From contig NZ_GL987993.1 in the NCBI RefSeq assembly GCF_000158195.2, forward strand, positions 147,102 through 211,101: DNA of 64,000 nt. Direction: 5' to 3'. The notes under the pieces are model-generated. The model was not told where the DNA came from. It worked only from the letters and a program-made list of their open reading frames with translations, and ran no database searches. This DNA is from Fusobacterium mortiferum ATCC 9817 (GTDB taxonomy: Bacteria > Fusobacteriota > Fusobacteriia > Fusobacteriales > Fusobacteriaceae). The position numbers and the translations under genes are program-made. Position 1 is the stretch's first letter; each line of letters begins with the position of its first letter. Below are positions 44,543 to 55,103 of the stretch, piece by piece.

Positions 44543-45583
44543 ATGAATATTAAAAGAGTAATAGTTTCAAGAACAGATAAGATAGGGGATTTGATACTTT
44601 CAATTCCTAGTTTTTTTATGATAAAAAAAATGTATCCACAGGCAGAGTTAGTAGTTTTAGTTAGAAAATATAACTATGAAATAGTGAAAAATCTTCCCTA
44701 TGTGGATAGAATAATAAAGATAGATGATTATACTCATAGTGAACTTATAGAGAAAATAGTATATTTTAAAGCAGATATATTCATAGCACTATATAATGAC
44801 AGATTTGTATCACAACTAGCTAAGGCTAGTAAATCTAAGATTAAAATAGGTCCACTATCTAAACTTTATTCTTTTTTTGCTTTCAATAAGGGAGTTTGGC
44901 AAAAAAGGTCTAAATCTATAAAAAATGAAGCTGAATATAATTTAGATTTAGTAAGAAAAGCTGATGAAAAAAGATATGATGAGGTATTTGAGATAAATAC
45001 TAAAATATATCTAGGAGAAGAGAATATTAAAGCAGCAGAAACTTTTTTTTCTACTTACAATATAGTTGGAGAGACTTTGGTGGTAAATCCTTTTATAGGG
45101 GGTTCTGCTAAAAATATAAAAGATGAAGAATATGTCTCATTGCTTCAAAGATTTAGAGATGAAAATCCAGAGAGGAATGTAGTTATAATCTGCCATATTT
45201 CAGAAGAGGAAAGAGGAGTAAAGATGGTAGATGCAATAGCTAGAGAGAAAGTATATCTATATGCTAATGGAGGAGATCTTTTAAATATTGCTGCTATAAT
45301 AGATAAAGGAACTATCTATCTTGGAGCTTCTACAGGACCTACTCATATAGCTGGAGCACTTCAAAAAAGGATAGTTGGAATATATCCAGCTAAAGCCACT
45401 CAGAGTACTACTAGATGGGGAGTATTTGGAAACGATAAAGTAAAATATTTAGTACCAGATGAGAATAATCCAAAAGAGAACTATAAAAATCCATATTTTG
45501 ATAAATATGATAAAATTATGGAAGGGGAGCTATTAAATTATATAGAAGAAAGCTTTCTTTTAGAAGAGGGTGAGAAAAATTAG
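44543..45583 (+). CDS. Glycosyltransferase family 9, first of three heptosyltransferase-type proteins
   Basis: A GT-B enzyme of the ADP-heptose transferase family acting at the inner face of the inner membrane. It has the N-terminal loop SRTDKIGDLILSIPSFF and the C-terminal donor loop YLGASTGPTHIAGAL near residue 255. It lacks the ending CSP-type cysteines seen in the other two copies, so its donor may differ. It is 346 residues long. Its end overlaps the next gene by 14 bases. Confidence 0.82.
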   Translation: MNIKRVIVSRTDKIGDLILSIPSFFMIKKMYPQAELVVLVRKYNYEIVKNLPYVDRIIKIDDYTHSELIEKIVYFKADIFIALYNDRFVSQLAKASKSKIKIGPLSKLYSFFAFNKGVWQKRSKSIKNEAEYNLDLVRKADEKRYDEVFEINTKIYLGEENIKAAETFFSTYNIVGETLVVNPFIGGSAKNIKDEEYVSLLQRFRDENPERNVVIICHISEEERGVKMVDAIAREKVYLYANGGDLLNIAAIIDKGTIYLGASTGPTHIAGALQKRIVGIYPAKATQSTTRWGVFGNDKVKYLVPDENNPKENYKNPYFDKYDKIMEGELLNYIEESFLLEEGEKN

Positions 45584-46580
45584 AATCTTAATTATTCATA
45601 CAGCATTTATTGGGGATATTGTTTTATCTACCCCCCTTATAAAAAAGTTGAGAGATACCTATCCCAAAGCAGAGATTACTTATCTAACCACTCCTATAGG
45701 AGCATCTATTTTAAGAAATAATCCATACCTTACTCACATAATAGAGTATGATAAAAGAGGAGAACATAGAGGAATAAAAGGTTTTTGGGCAATAACTAAA
45801 AAATTAAAAATGGAATCATATAACTTAGTTATAACTCCTCACAGATATTTAAGAAGTTCTTTTATGAGTTTTCTAACAGGAGCTCCTGTAAGAAGAGGTT
45901 ATGATAATGCAGCAGCTTCATTTTTATTTACAAAAAAAATTCATTATGATAGTGATAAACATGAAGTAGAAAAACTTTTATCTTTTGTACCTAAAGATGA
46001 AGGAAAAAGATATGAGATAGAACTTTTCCCTACTGATTTGGAAAGGGAGAAAGTAGATAAATTTTTAGAAAAAAGAAAAGAAAAAATAGTTATAGTAGCT
46101 CCAGGAAGTAAATGGTTTACTAAAAAATGGCCTCTTGAGTATTTTAATAGAGTTATAAAAGAGATTGAAAAAAGAGAAGATACAACTGTAGTGGTAGTAG
46201 GAGGAAAAGATGAGATTTTACTTAATATACCACTTTCTAAAAATTCTATTGATTTAAGAGGAAGAACTACTCTTCTTGAGTTAGCTGAGGTAATTAGAAG
46301 AGCTAATATAGTCTTAACTAATGATTCATCTCCAATACATATAGCTTCAGCTTTTTCAAATGTAAAAATATTAGCTATTTTTGGACCAACAGTTGAGAAA
46401 TTTGGTTTCTTTCCTTGGTCAAAAAATAGTGAGGTATTTCAAGTGGAGGATTTAGAGTGTAGACCTTGTTCAATCCATGGGGGAAATTCTTGCCCTAAAA
46501 AACACTTTAAATGTATGTTAGATATTAAACCAGAAAAGATATTAGAGAGAATTGAAAAAATATTAGAGAGTGAAAATTAA
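45570..46580 (+). CDS. Heptosyltransferase II-like (WaaF type) GT9
   Basis: The best WaaF match of the three: IHTAFIGDIVLSTPLIKKL at the start, APGSKWFTKKWPLEYF near residue 172, LTNDSSPIHIASAF near residue 250, and GPTVEKFGFFPWS. It also has the C-terminal cysteine pattern [19 protein letters not shown]. It would add the second heptose to the inner core. The start is GTG 45570, with GAGG before it, inside the preceding gene. It is 336 residues long. Confidence 0.87.
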   Translation: MRKIRILIIHTAFIGDIVLSTPLIKKLRDTYPKAEITYLTTPIGASILRNNPYLTHIIEYDKRGEHRGIKGFWAITKKLKMESYNLVITPHRYLRSSFMSFLTGAPVRRGYDNAAASFLFTKKIHYDSDKHEVEKLLSFVPKDEGKRYEIELFPTDLEREKVDKFLEKRKEKIVIVAPGSKWFTKKWPLEYFNRVIKEIEKREDTTVVVVGGKDEILLNIPLSKNSIDLRGRTTLLELAEVIRRANIVLTNDSSPIHIASAFSNVKILAIFGPTVEKFGFFPWSKNSEVFQVEDLECRPCSIHGGNSCPKKHFKCMLDIKPEKILERIEKILESEN

Positions 46581-47266
46581 TGAAAAAATTAAAATATGGA
46601 AAAAATATTTTATACTATATTGATGAAAAAAATATAAAATTATATGACAAAATAAAAAACACCTGTTATAATATAGAGAGAATTTTTAAAAATGACCAAA
46701 GAAGCTATGTAGCTCTCATAGAGATAGATGGAGAAAAGTATGTATTAAAAAGACCTATTGAAAAAAATAGAAGAAAATGGCAAAGGTTTTTATCTATATT
46801 TAGAGGGAGTGAAAGTAGAAGAGAGTTTGAAAATATTCAGAGAATAAATGAATTAGATTTCAATGGAGCTATTCCATATTTAGCAGTAGAAACTAAGTTT
46901 GGACTTTGTGTGGTAGATTCTTATCTTGTTTACTCTTACCTTGAAGGAGAAGAGGGAACAACTAAAGATATAGAGCTGATATCAAAAGAGCTAAAAAGAA
47001 TCCATAATAAAGGTTATTTGCACGGGGATTCTCAAGTGATGAATTTTTTAATAAATGGAAATACAGTATATCTAATAGATACTAAGCTTATGAAGAATAG
47101 ATATGGAAAGTTTGGAGAAATTTATGAGTTTATATATTTAGAAGAGAGCTGTGATAAAGATATAGAGTATGATAGAGAGAGTATTTACTATAAGGTAGCT
47201 ATCACACTGAAAAGATATTTAATCTGGTTTGCTAATTTTAAAAGAAGATTGAGAGGGAAGAAGTGA
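46580..47266 (+). CDS. LPS core heptose kinase, RfaY-like
   Basis: A small protein-kinase-fold enzyme that phosphorylates core heptose. It has the ATP lysine in VALIEIDGEKYVLKRP near residue 53, the catalytic loop YLHGDSQVMNFLI near residue 148 and the metal-binding VYLIDTKLMKN. It is 228 residues long. It starts on the stop codon of the WaaF-like gene (TAATG), so coupled, and ends four bases into the next gene. Confidence 0.83.
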   Translation: MKKLKYGKNILYYIDEKNIKLYDKIKNTCYNIERIFKNDQRSYVALIEIDGEKYVLKRPIEKNRRKWQRFLSIFRGSESRREFENIQRINELDFNGAIPYLAVETKFGLCVVDSYLVYSYLEGEEGTTKDIELISKELKRIHNKGYLHGDSQVMNFLINGNTVYLIDTKLMKNRYGKFGEIYEFIYLEESCDKDIEYDRESIYYKVAITLKRYLIWFANFKRRLRGKK

Positions 47267-48252
47267 AAATATTAGTAATAAGAATGAGCTCAATAGGAGA
47301 TGTAATTCTTACTACTCCTGTGCTTAAAGCTTTTAAAAGAAAATATCCAGAAGCTGAAATAGATTTTGTTGTTATGGAGCAATTTAAAGATGCCATTTCT
47401 GGATTGAAATATATAGATAATCTTATAACTTTTAATAAGAAAAAAGATGATGGAATAAAAAATATAAAAAAGTTTGCAGATAGATTAAAGGCTAATAAGT
47501 ATGATTATGTTTTTGATTTACATGCAAAATTTAGATCAAAGATAATAGCTAAAAGATTGGGAGTAAAAACTTATACCTATAAAAAAAGAGCCTGGTGGAA
47601 AACTCTATTAGTTAAATTAAGACTTATAAAATATCAAGTAGATGATACTATTATAAAAAATTATTTTGGAGCTTTTAAGGAGTTTGGAATAGAGTATATA
47701 GGAGAGGACTTAGATTTTGCTTTTGAAGAAGATCCAAAGTTAGAAGAGTTTAAAAACTTACCTGTAATAGCTCCAAGAGCATCTAAGAATACAAAGGAAT
47801 GGACTCCAGAAGGATTTGGAGAGCTGGCAAAATTAATATATAAAAAATATGGAGTCAAAAGTATATTAATAGGTGGTAAGGGAGATATTCCTAGATGCGA
47901 AGAGATAAATAAGATAAGTGAAAATAGTTGTATTATACTTGCTGGAGTCCTATCTTTAAAAGAGAGTGGGGCATTATTATCTAAAGCTAAGTTTATAGTA
48001 ACTAATGACTCTGGACCTTTTCATATAGCTAGAGGGGTAGGTTGTAAAACCTTTGTAATATTTGGACCTACTAGTCCAGGAATGTTTGATTTTGGAGAAA
48101 ATGACACTTTAATATATGCTAATGAGAACTGTTCTCCTTGTAGTTTACATGGAGATAAGAGTTGTCCTAAAAAACATTTTAAATGTATGAGAGATATAAA
48201 GGCAGAAAATATTTTGGAGATTATAGATAAAAAAATAAATTGGGAGGAATAA
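47263..48252 (+). CDS. Heptosyltransferase-type GT9, third copy
   Basis: Another ADP-heptose transferase-like protein: [35 protein letters not shown] near residue 170, [14 protein letters not shown] near residue 247, [11 protein letters not shown] and the same C-terminal cysteine pattern [19 protein letters not shown]. It starts at GTG 47263 with AGGGAAG before it. It is 329 residues long. It ends two bases before recA. Donor could be heptose or another sugar. Confidence 0.85.
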   Translation: MKILVIRMSSIGDVILTTPVLKAFKRKYPEAEIDFVVMEQFKDAISGLKYIDNLITFNKKKDDGIKNIKKFADRLKANKYDYVFDLHAKFRSKIIAKRLGVKTYTYKKRAWWKTLLVKLRLIKYQVDDTIIKNYFGAFKEFGIEYIGEDLDFAFEEDPKLEEFKNLPVIAPRASKNTKEWTPEGFGELAKLIYKKYGVKSILIGGKGDIPRCEEINKISENSCIILAGVLSLKESGALLSKAKFIVTNDSGPFHIARGVGCKTFVIFGPTSPGMFDFGENDTLIYANENCSPCSLHGDKSCPKKHFKCMRDIKAENILEIIDKKINWEE

Positions 48253-48253
48253 T

Positions 48254-49333
48254 ATGGCAAAAGCAAAAGATGAAGTTAATGACAGAGAAAAAGCCTTAGA
48301 GATGGCAATGAAGCAGATAAAAAAGGACTTTGGTGAGGGTTCTATAATGAAATTAGGTTCTAATCAAAGTATGGCAGTAGAAACAATTTCAACAGGAAGT
48401 ATCAATCTAGATTTAGCTCTAGGTCAAGGTGGAGTTCCTAGAGGAAGAATAGTAGAGATATATGGAGCAGAGAGTTCAGGTAAAACTACAATAGCTCTAC
48501 ACATAGCAGCAGAGGCACAAAAAATGGGAGGAATAGTAGCATTTATAGATGCAGAACATGCTTTAGACCCTGTATATGCTAAGGCTCTAGGAGTAGATGT
48601 AGATGAGCTTTTAATATCTCAGCCTGACTATGGAGAGCAAGCACTAGAGATAGCAGATATGCTTGTTCGTTCTGGAGCTGTGGACCTTGTAGTAGTGGAC
48701 TCAGTAGCAGCACTTGTACCGAAAGCTGAGATAGATGGAGAGATGTCTGATCAACAGATGGGATTACAAGCTAGACTTATGTCGAAAGCTTTAAGAAAAC
48801 TTACTGCAACATTAAATAAATCAAAAACTACTATGATTTTTATCAACCAAATTAGAGATAAAATTGGTGGATTTGGATTTGGACCTCAGACTACTACTAC
48901 AGGAGGAAAAGCACTTAAGTTCTATGCTTCTGTAAGAATGGAAGTAAAAAGAGTAGGAAGTGTAAAACAAGGTGATGAAGCAATAGGAAATGAAACTGTT
49001 GTAAAAATTACTAAAAATAAGATAGCACCTCCATTTAAAGAGGCAGCTTTCCAAATAATGTATGGAAAGGGAATCTCAAGAGTAGGAGAGATTTTAGATA
49101 TGGCTATAGAGTATGATATAGTTGCAAAATCTGGAGCTTGGTTTAGTTTTGGAGATATTAGACTTGGACAAGGAAAAGAGAATGTAAAAGCTAGACTTGA
49201 AAGTGAACCAGAGTTATTAGCAGCTATTGAGGCTGAAGTGATGAAAGTTATGAAGCCACACTCTGCAAAAGATGAAACAGAAGAAGAGGTATCAGTAGTT
49301 CCAGAAGGAGCATTAAATTTTGATGAAGTATAA
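48254..49333 (+). CDS. recA: Recombinase RecA
   Basis: Forms the strand-exchange filament and triggers SOS cleavage. Walker A is GAESSGKTT near residue 71, Walker [11 protein letters not shown], and loop L2 [19 protein letters not shown] is complete. It is 359 residues long with an acidic C-terminus. It lies right after the LPS genes without an obvious promoter or SOS box of its own, so it may be read from the LPS operon or from a promoter I cannot see inside 47263-48252. Confidence 0.97.
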   Translation: MAKAKDEVNDREKALEMAMKQIKKDFGEGSIMKLGSNQSMAVETISTGSINLDLALGQGGVPRGRIVEIYGAESSGKTTIALHIAAEAQKMGGIVAFIDAEHALDPVYAKALGVDVDELLISQPDYGEQALEIADMLVRSGAVDLVVVDSVAALVPKAEIDGEMSDQQMGLQARLMSKALRKLTATLNKSKTTMIFINQIRDKIGGFGFGPQTTTTGGKALKFYASVRMEVKRVGSVKQGDEAIGNETVVKITKNKIAPPFKEAAFQIMYGKGISRVGEILDMAIEYDIVAKSGAWFSFGDIRLGQGKENVKARLESEPELLAAIEAEVMKVMKPHSAKDETEEEVSVVPEGALNFDEV

Positions 49334-49868
49334 TCTTAAGGGAAATAAGATATATTTTGATGAATTTTTTTATTTGGATTTAAATAAGCAAACTATACTA
49401 GAATTTGATTTGAAGAAAAGAGATGAGATTAGTGAAGTTGAGTATAGGGAGCTTGTGAAAAGAAGAGTAGAAAGTATGGGATACTTTTTACTTGGTAAGA
49501 GAGATTATTCAGAGAGGGAGCTCTATCAAAAGCTCCTCTCTAAATATAGAGAAAAAGATATTATAAAATCTATAATAGAAAAATTTATTGAATTAGGTTA
49601 TTTAAATGATTATGATTATGCACAAAGTTATGTAAATTCACATAATTATAGTAAAAAAAAGATGGAGTTTATGCTTTTACAAAAGGGAGTAAATTCAGCT
49701 ATAATTAGGGATATTTTAGCTGGACAAGATACTTTTGAAATAGAAGAGATAAAAAAACAATGGAAAAAATTAGGAAATAAAGAAAATGATAAAAAGATTG
49801 TTTCTTTGATGAGAAAAGGATTTCAGTATAAAGATATTCAAAGAGCAATAAAAGAGATAGATGAGTAA
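49323..49868 (+). CDS. recX: Regulatory protein RecX
   Basis: Inhibitor of RecA filaments. It has the family's tandem three-helix layout and [16 protein letters not shown] and [20 protein letters not shown], both hallmark RecX segments. ATG 49323 overlaps the end of recA by 11 bases; TTG 49320 is one codon earlier. It is 181 residues long, typical for Firmicute/Fusobacteria forms. Confidence 0.88.
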   Translation: MKYNLKGNKIYFDEFFYLDLNKQTILEFDLKKRDEISEVEYRELVKRRVESMGYFLLGKRDYSERELYQKLLSKYREKDIIKSIIEKFIELGYLNDYDYAQSYVNSHNYSKKKMEFMLLQKGVNSAIIRDILAGQDTFEIEEIKKQWKKLGNKENDKKIVSLMRKGFQYKDIQRAIKEIDE

Positions 49869-49888
49869 TTTGGGAGGAATAGAAAAAC

Positions 49889-50623
49889 ATGTTGGGAATG
49901 ATTTTAGCAGCTGGGACAGGATTATTATTGTTTATATACATTAGTATACTATATCTTCCTATAATAGCAATGAAAGATGAAAGAACAGGAGTAAAACTAG
50001 CAAGAAAAAAATTGAGATGGCTATCAAGAATAGTTTTAAAGAGTCTTGGAGTTAAATTAAGAGTAATATATAAAAATAGAAAAAATATAAATGCCTTAGA
50101 GAGAGAAAAAGGAATTATTTTTGTATGTAATCATCAAAGTAATTTAGATATTCCTGTAATTGTAAGTGCTCTACATATAGATGTGGGATTTGTAGCTAAA
50201 AAAGAGATGAAATCTTGGCCATTTTTTAATATCTGGATGAAAAGAAGTAAGTGTGTGTTTTTGAATAGAGAAAATCCTAGAGAAGGAATAAAGGATATAA
50301 AAGAAGCAGTAAAAGTTGTAAAAGATGGATATCCTATTGTAATTTTTCCAGAGGGAGAGAGAACACTAGATGGAGAGATATTGAGATTTAAAAAAGGAAG
50401 TTTTAAATTAGCTACTGAAACCAATGGAATAATAGTACCTCTTACTTTAAAAGGAACTTTTGATATTCAAAAGAGAGGGGAATGGAAAATGAAAAGAAAT
50501 CAACTGGTTACAATAATAGTAGGAGAACCAATATATGTTGATTCTTTATCTAACGATGAAATTAAGGAATTGAGCACAAAAGTAAGAGAGGTTATAGAAG
50601 AAAATTATAAGAAGATAAAATAA
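49889..50623 (+). CDS. plsC: 1-acyl-sn-glycerol-3-phosphate acyltransferase
   Basis: Acylates lysophosphatidic acid in membrane lipid synthesis. It has an N-terminal hydrophobic anchor, the catalytic NHQSNLDIPV (HxxxxD) near residue 82, FLNRENPREGIKDIKEA, and IVIFPEGERTLDGEILRFKKG near residue 150. It is 244 residues long. It starts 20 bases after recX and ends before the ZTP riboswitch promoter. Confidence 0.92.
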   Translation: MLGMILAAGTGLLLFIYISILYLPIIAMKDERTGVKLARKKLRWLSRIVLKSLGVKLRVIYKNRKNINALEREKGIIFVCNHQSNLDIPVIVSALHIDVGFVAKKEMKSWPFFNIWMKRSKCVFLNRENPREGIKDIKEAVKVVKDGYPIVIFPEGERTLDGEILRFKKGSFKLATETNGIIVPLTLKGTFDIQKRGEWKMKRNQLVTIIVGEPIYVDSLSNDEIKELSTKVREVIEENYKKIK

Positions 50624-50629
50624 AAATAG

Positions 50630-50658
50630 TTGATAGAATAAGAAAAAAATGATAAAAT
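50630..50658 (+). promoter_or_regulatory. Promoter of the ZTP riboswitch transcript
   Basis: TTGATA (50630-50635), 17 bases, TAAAAT (50653-50658). It lies just before the aptamer. Confidence 0.75.
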
Positions 50659-50671
50659 GTATTTGTTATAT

Positions 50672-50767
50672 AACTGACGGAAAAAGTGGATAACCACATG
50701 GAGTATAACCTTGATATTAAGCCGACCGTCTGGGCAATTTATGCCTAGATTGTCGGTTTTTTTATTT
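50672..50767 (+). promoter_or_regulatory. ZTP (pfl motif) riboswitch with transcription terminator
   Basis: The RNA has the ZTP-riboswitch core: CUGACGG, the hairpin GUGGAUAACCAC, GGAG, and the conserved end GCCGACCGUCUGGGCA. CCGAC of that end pairs alternatively with GUCGG in a terminator stem (50722-50756) followed by a U-run. Ligand binding would hold the end in the aptamer pseudoknot and let transcription continue. It sits before pflB, whose formate feeds 10-formyl-THF and purine synthesis, the pathway ZMP/ZTP reports on. Confidence 0.88.
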
Positions 50768-50818
50768 TTATATATAAAATAGTTTTAATTATAAAATATA
50801 AATTATTCAAACAAAAAA

Positions 50819-50847
50819 GTTGACTTTTTGAATAAAGAATGATATCA
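50819..50847 (+). promoter_or_regulatory. Second pflB promoter, downstream of the riboswitch terminator
   Basis: TTGACT begins about 50820 and is followed after 17 bases by TATCAT near 50843-50848. It would produce pflB mRNA without passing through the riboswitch. Confidence 0.5.
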
Positions 50848-50943
50848 TAAATTATACTTAAATAATGTATAATTTAACTTAACAAAGAATGATAAAATAA
50901 CTTTTAAGTTTTTTATAATATTAATTAAATTTAAGGAGGCAAA

Positions 50944-53172
50944 ATGGAGTTTTGGAATAATTTTAAAGGTCAATTATGGAAAAAGGAAATTAATGTGAGA
51001 GATTTTATACAAGAGAATTATACTCCTTATCATGGAGACGATTCATTTTTAGCTGATTCTACTGAAAAGACTAAAAAAGTTTGGAGCAAATTGACAGAGT
51101 TATTTAAAGTGGAGAGGGAGAAGGGAATATATGATGCAGAAACTAAATTTCCCCAAGGAATAACTACATATGGACCAGGATATATTGACAAGGATTCAGA
51201 AGTCATTGTAGGACTTCAAACTGATGCTCCCTTAAAGAGAGGAATTTTTCCAAAAGGTGGATTAAGAATGGTAAAGAACTCTCTAGAAGCATATGGTTAT
51301 CAAATAGATCCATTGACAGAAGAGATATTTACAAAGTATAGAAAAACTCATAATGAAGGTGTTTTCTCAGCATATACAGATGAAATAAGAGCTGCTAGAA
51401 AAAGTGGAATTATAACAGGACTTCCTGATGCTTATGGAAGAGGAAGAATTATTGGAGATTATAGAAGAGTTGCCTTATATGGAGTAAATAGATTAATTGA
51501 GGATAAAAAAGAGCAATTAAAGCAATTAGAAGCAGCAGATTTTAATGAAGATGTAATTAGAAAAAGAGAAGAAGTATCTGATCAAATAAAAGCTCTAAAG
51601 GAGTTTATAGAGATGTGTGCATCTTATGGTTTTGATGTAACTAGACCAGCTAAAGATGCTAAGGAAGCAGTACAATTTCTATATTTTGCTTATCTTGCAG
51701 CAACTAAAGATCAAGATGGAGCAGCTATGTCTTTAGGAAGAACTTCTACTTTCTTAGATATATATATTGAAAGAGATTTACAAGCTGGAATCATTACTGA
51801 AGAAGAAGCACAAGAGCTAATAGATCAATTTATAATAAAATTAAGAATTATAAGATTCTTAAGAACACCTGAATATAATGATCTGTTTTCTGGAGATCCT
51901 ACTTGGGTAACAGAGTCAATTGGAGGGCAAGGTGTAGATGGAAGAACATTAGTTACTAGGACATCATTTAGATACTTACACACACTATATAACTTAGGAC
52001 CAGCACCAGAACCAAACTTAACAGTTTTATGGTCAGCAAATTCTCCAGAAAATTGGAAAAAATTCTGTTCTAAAGTATCAATAGATACATCATCAATCCA
52101 ATATGAAAATGATGACTTAATGAGACCAGAGTTAGGAGATGACTATGGAATAGCTTGTTGTGTATCTCCTATGAAGATAGGAAAAGGAATGGAATTCTTT
52201 GGAGCGAGAGCAAACTTAGCTAAAGCTCTTCTATATGCTATTAATGGTGGAAGAGATGAGAAAAGTGGAGCTCAAGTAGCACCTAAATTTGCTCCAGTTG
52301 TAGGAGATTATTTAGATTTTAATGATGTAATGGAAAAGTTTGACCAGATGATGAAATGGTTAGCAGGAACTTATGTAAATGCTTTAAAAATAATTCACTA
52401 CATGCATGATAAATACTCTTATGAAGCTTTTGCAATGGGATTGCATGATTTAAATGTTGAAAGAACTCAAGCTAGTGGAATAGCTGGACTTTCAATAGTT
52501 GTAGACTCATTAGTTGCTATAAGAGATGCTAAAGTAAAAGTAATAAGAAATGAAGATGGAATAGTAGTAGATTTTGAAAGAGAAGGAGAGTATGTACCAT
52601 TTGGTAATGATGAAGATTCAACAGATGAATTAGCAGTTCAAATAGTTGAGAAGTTTATGAATTATCTAAGAACTCATGGAACATATAGAGATTCTAAGGC
52701 AACTCAATCAATATTAACTATAACTTCAAATGTTGTATATGGAAAGAAAACAGGAAACACTCCAGATGGTAGAAGAGGAGGAACACCTTTTGCCCCAGGA
52801 GCTAACCCAATGAATGGTAGAGATACAAGAGGAGCTATAGCTTCACTTGCATCAGTTGCAAAATTACCATTCCATCATGCAGAGGATGGAATCTCTTATA
52901 CATTTGCTATCTCTCCAGCAGCTTTAGGAAAAACTAAAGAGGATAGAATAGAAAATTTAATCTCTCTTATGGATGGATATTTTACTCCTCAAGGTGGGCA
53001 ACACTTAAATGTCAATGTATTTGATAGGGAGTTATTAGAAGATGCTATGGCAAATCCTGATAAATATCCACAACTTACAATTAGAGTTTCAGGATATGCA
53101 GTAAACTTTGTAAGACTTACAAGAGAGCAACAATTAGATGTATTATCAAGAACTATCAGTGGAAAAATGTAA
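50944..53172 (+). CDS. pflB: Formate C-acetyltransferase (pyruvate formate-lyase)
   Basis: A glycyl-radical enzyme that turns pyruvate and CoA into acetyl-CoA and formate during anaerobic growth. The active-site cysteine pair is [10 protein letters not shown] near residue 406. The glycyl radical site is RVSGYAV near residue 720, with [10 protein letters not shown] just upstream. It is 742 residues long, the standard PflB length. AAGGAGG precedes the ATG and a terminator follows at 53176. Confidence 0.97.
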   Translation: MEFWNNFKGQLWKKEINVRDFIQENYTPYHGDDSFLADSTEKTKKVWSKLTELFKVEREKGIYDAETKFPQGITTYGPGYIDKDSEVIVGLQTDAPLKRGIFPKGGLRMVKNSLEAYGYQIDPLTEEIFTKYRKTHNEGVFSAYTDEIRAARKSGIITGLPDAYGRGRIIGDYRRVALYGVNRLIEDKKEQLKQLEAADFNEDVIRKREEVSDQIKALKEFIEMCASYGFDVTRPAKDAKEAVQFLYFAYLAATKDQDGAAMSLGRTSTFLDIYIERDLQAGIITEEEAQELIDQFIIKLRIIRFLRTPEYNDLFSGDPTWVTESIGGQGVDGRTLVTRTSFRYLHTLYNLGPAPEPNLTVLWSANSPENWKKFCSKVSIDTSSIQYENDDLMRPELGDDYGIACCVSPMKIGKGMEFFGARANLAKALLYAINGGRDEKSGAQVAPKFAPVVGDYLDFNDVMEKFDQMMKWLAGTYVNALKIIHYMHDKYSYEAFAMGLHDLNVERTQASGIAGLSIVVDSLVAIRDAKVKVIRNEDGIVVDFEREGEYVPFGNDEDSTDELAVQIVEKFMNYLRTHGTYRDSKATQSILTITSNVVYGKKTGNTPDGRRGGTPFAPGANPMNGRDTRGAIASLASVAKLPFHHAEDGISYTFAISPAALGKTKEDRIENLISLMDGYFTPQGGQHLNVNVFDRELLEDAMANPDKYPQLTIRVSGYAVNFVRLTREQQLDVLSRTISGKM

Positions 53173-53175
53173 TAT

Positions 53176-53202
53176 AGAGAGGGAAAAATTCCCTCTCTTT
53201 TA
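53176..53202 (+). terminator. Terminator between pflB and pflA
   Basis: AGAGAGGGA and TCCCTCTCT form the stem with TTTT after it. It may be partial, giving less pflA than pflB message. Confidence 0.7.
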
Positions 53203-53221
53203 ATAATTGAAAGGAGATAAA

Positions 53222-53951
53222 ATGGTTTTAGGAAATATTCATTCTTATGAGAGTATGGGAACCGTAGATGGACCTGGACTTAGGTTTGTAATTTTTTTAC
53301 AGGGATGCCCATTGAGATGTAAATTTTGTCATAATCCTGATACTTGGAAGATAGGAGAGAAGAAGATACAGGAGAGTGCAGAAGATACAATTAAAAAAAA
53401 TAAAAAGATATAAAAATTATTTTGGAAAAAAAGGTGGAGTAACTGTAACAGGAGGAGAACCTTTAGTTCAAAGTGATTATGTGTTGGAACTTTTTAAATT
53501 GTGTAAAAAAGAGGGAATACATACAGCTCTAGATACTTCAGGTTATATTTTTAATGAAAAAATAAGAGAGATATTAAAATATACGGACTTAGTATTATTA
53601 GATATTAAGGCAATTGATAAAGAGATTTATAAAGAATTAACTTCAGTAGAGATAGATAATACATTAAAATTTTTGGAATATTTAAATGAGATAGAAAAAC
53701 CTACTTGGGTAAGACATGTAGTAGTTCCTACTATTACAGATGATAATGAACTTCTAGAAAAAACAGCTCAATATATATCAAAATTTAGTAATATAGAGAT
53801 GGTAGAGATACTTCCATATCACACTTTAGGAGTTTTTAAATATAAAGAATTAGGAATGGAATATCCATTAAAAGATATAGAAGATTTAAGTTATGAAAGA
53901 AAATTAGAAGTAATGGAGATATTTAAAAAATATAATCTACCTGTTCATTAA
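53222..53951 (+). CDS. pflA: Pyruvate formate-lyase activating enzyme, frameshifted
   Basis: A radical SAM enzyme that installs the glycyl radical on PflB. The cluster motif [11 protein letters not shown] (CxxxCxxC) lies near residue 31 and the SAM-binding [10 protein letters not shown] follows the break. The first frame ends at 53413 after eight A (53393-53400). Seven would read on as [17 protein letters not shown] into the second frame, giving about 242 residues, the normal length. ATG 53222 with AAGGAG is the start. As this enzyme is needed by PflB, a real null would be costly; see findings. Confidence 0.88.
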
Positions 53952-53978
53952 AAAAGTGCTTTTTTTCTTAAAAAATGA

Positions 53979-53984
53979 TATAAT
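53979..53984 (+). promoter_or_regulatory. -10 element before tsaD
   Basis: TATAAT about 37 bases before the tsaD start, with no clear -35. Confidence 0.35.
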
Positions 53985-54020
53985 AAAAAATATGTCATTG
54001 ATAGAAAAGGAGGTTTTTTA

Positions 54021-55103
54021 ATGATAATTTTAGGAATAGAGAGTTCTTGTGATGAAACTTCCATAGCTGTATTAAAAGATGGAAGGGAGATTTTATCCAA
54101 TAAAATTTCTTCACAGATAGAGATACATAAAGAGTATGGAGGAGTAGTTCCAGAGATAGCTTCTAGGCAACACATAAAAAATATAGCTACTATATTAGAT
54201 GAAGTTTTAGAAGAGGCTAATATAACTATGGAAGATGTAGATTATATAGCTGTAACCTATGCTCCAGGTCTTATTGGAGCTCTTTTAGTAGGAATATCTT
54301 TTGCTAAAGGATTGGCTTATGCTCATAATATACCAATAATACCAGTACACCATATAAAAGGGCATATGTATGCTAACTTTTTAGAGTATGATATAAAGCT
54401 ACCTTGTATTTCGTTAGTTGTATCAGGTGGACATACTAATATTTTATATATGGATGAAAATCATAATTTTACAAATCTAGGTGGAACACTAGATGATGCT
54501 GTAGGAGAAAGTTGTGATAAGGTAGCAAGAGTTTTAGGTATAGGATATCCAGGTGGACCTGTAATAGATAAGATGTATTATCAAGGGAATAGAGATTTTT
54601 TAGAGATACCAGAGCCTAAAGTAGGAGAGTACGACTTTAGTTTTTCAGGAATAAAGACTGCTGTAATTAACTTTGTAAATAAGATGAAGATGAAGGGTGA
54701 GGAATTTTCTAATGAAGATTTAGCAGCTTCTTTCTTAGGAAAAGTAGTAGATATCTTATGTAAAAAAACTTTAAAAGCTGCAAAGGAAAAGGGAGTAAAA
54801 ACAATTATTTTAGCTGGAGGAGTAGCAGCAAACTCTCTACTTAGAAGTCAACTTACTGAGGGAGCTAAAAAAATGGGAATAGATGTATTTTATCCATCTA
54901 TGAAGCTTTGTACTGATAATGCAGCTATGATAGCGGAAGCAGCTTACTATAAACTTATCAATTGTAAAGATGGAAAAAGTTGTTTTGCTGATTTAGATTT
55001 AAATGGAGTAGCAACTTTAAATGTAATAGATGAATTAAAAAAAATTAGGGTAAATCTAATTACCCTAATTTTTTTGATATATAAATTCTTTTATTTTCTT
55101 TAA
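54021..55103 (+). CDS. tsaD: tRNA N6-threonylcarbamoyladenosine transferase TsaD
   Basis: Transfers the threonylcarbamoyl group to A37 of ANN-decoding tRNAs. It has the ASKHA nucleotide-binding start ILGIESSCDETS, PVHHIKGHMYAN with the metal-binding His-x4-His, LVVSGGHTNILY, and ILAGGVAANSLLR. It is 360 residues as written, but the last 20 (after DELKK) are hydrophobic and run through the terminator. One more A in the A8 at 55037-55044 would stop translation at a TAG immediately, at about 342 residues, the usual size. Confidence 0.95.
   Translation: MIILGIESSCDETSIAVLKDGREILSNKISSQIEIHKEYGGVVPEIASRQHIKNIATILDEVLEEANITMEDVDYIAVTYAPGLIGALLVGISFAKGLAYAHNIPIIPVHHIKGHMYANFLEYDIKLPCISLVVSGGHTNILYMDENHNFTNLGGTLDDAVGESCDKVARVLGIGYPGGPVIDKMYYQGNRDFLEIPEPKVGEYDFSFSGIKTAVINFVNKMKMKGEEFSNEDLAASFLGKVVDILCKKTLKAAKEKGVKTIILAGGVAANSLLRSQLTEGAKKMGIDVFYPSMKLCTDNAAMIAEAAYYKLINCKDGKSCFADLDLNGVATLNVIDELKKIRVNLITLIFLIYKFFYFL
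55040..55076. terminator. Bidirectional terminator between tsaD and the kinase gene
   Basis: AATTAGGGTAA and TTACCCTAATT form the stem with A's before and T's after, so it works on both strands for these convergent genes. Confidence 0.85.
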
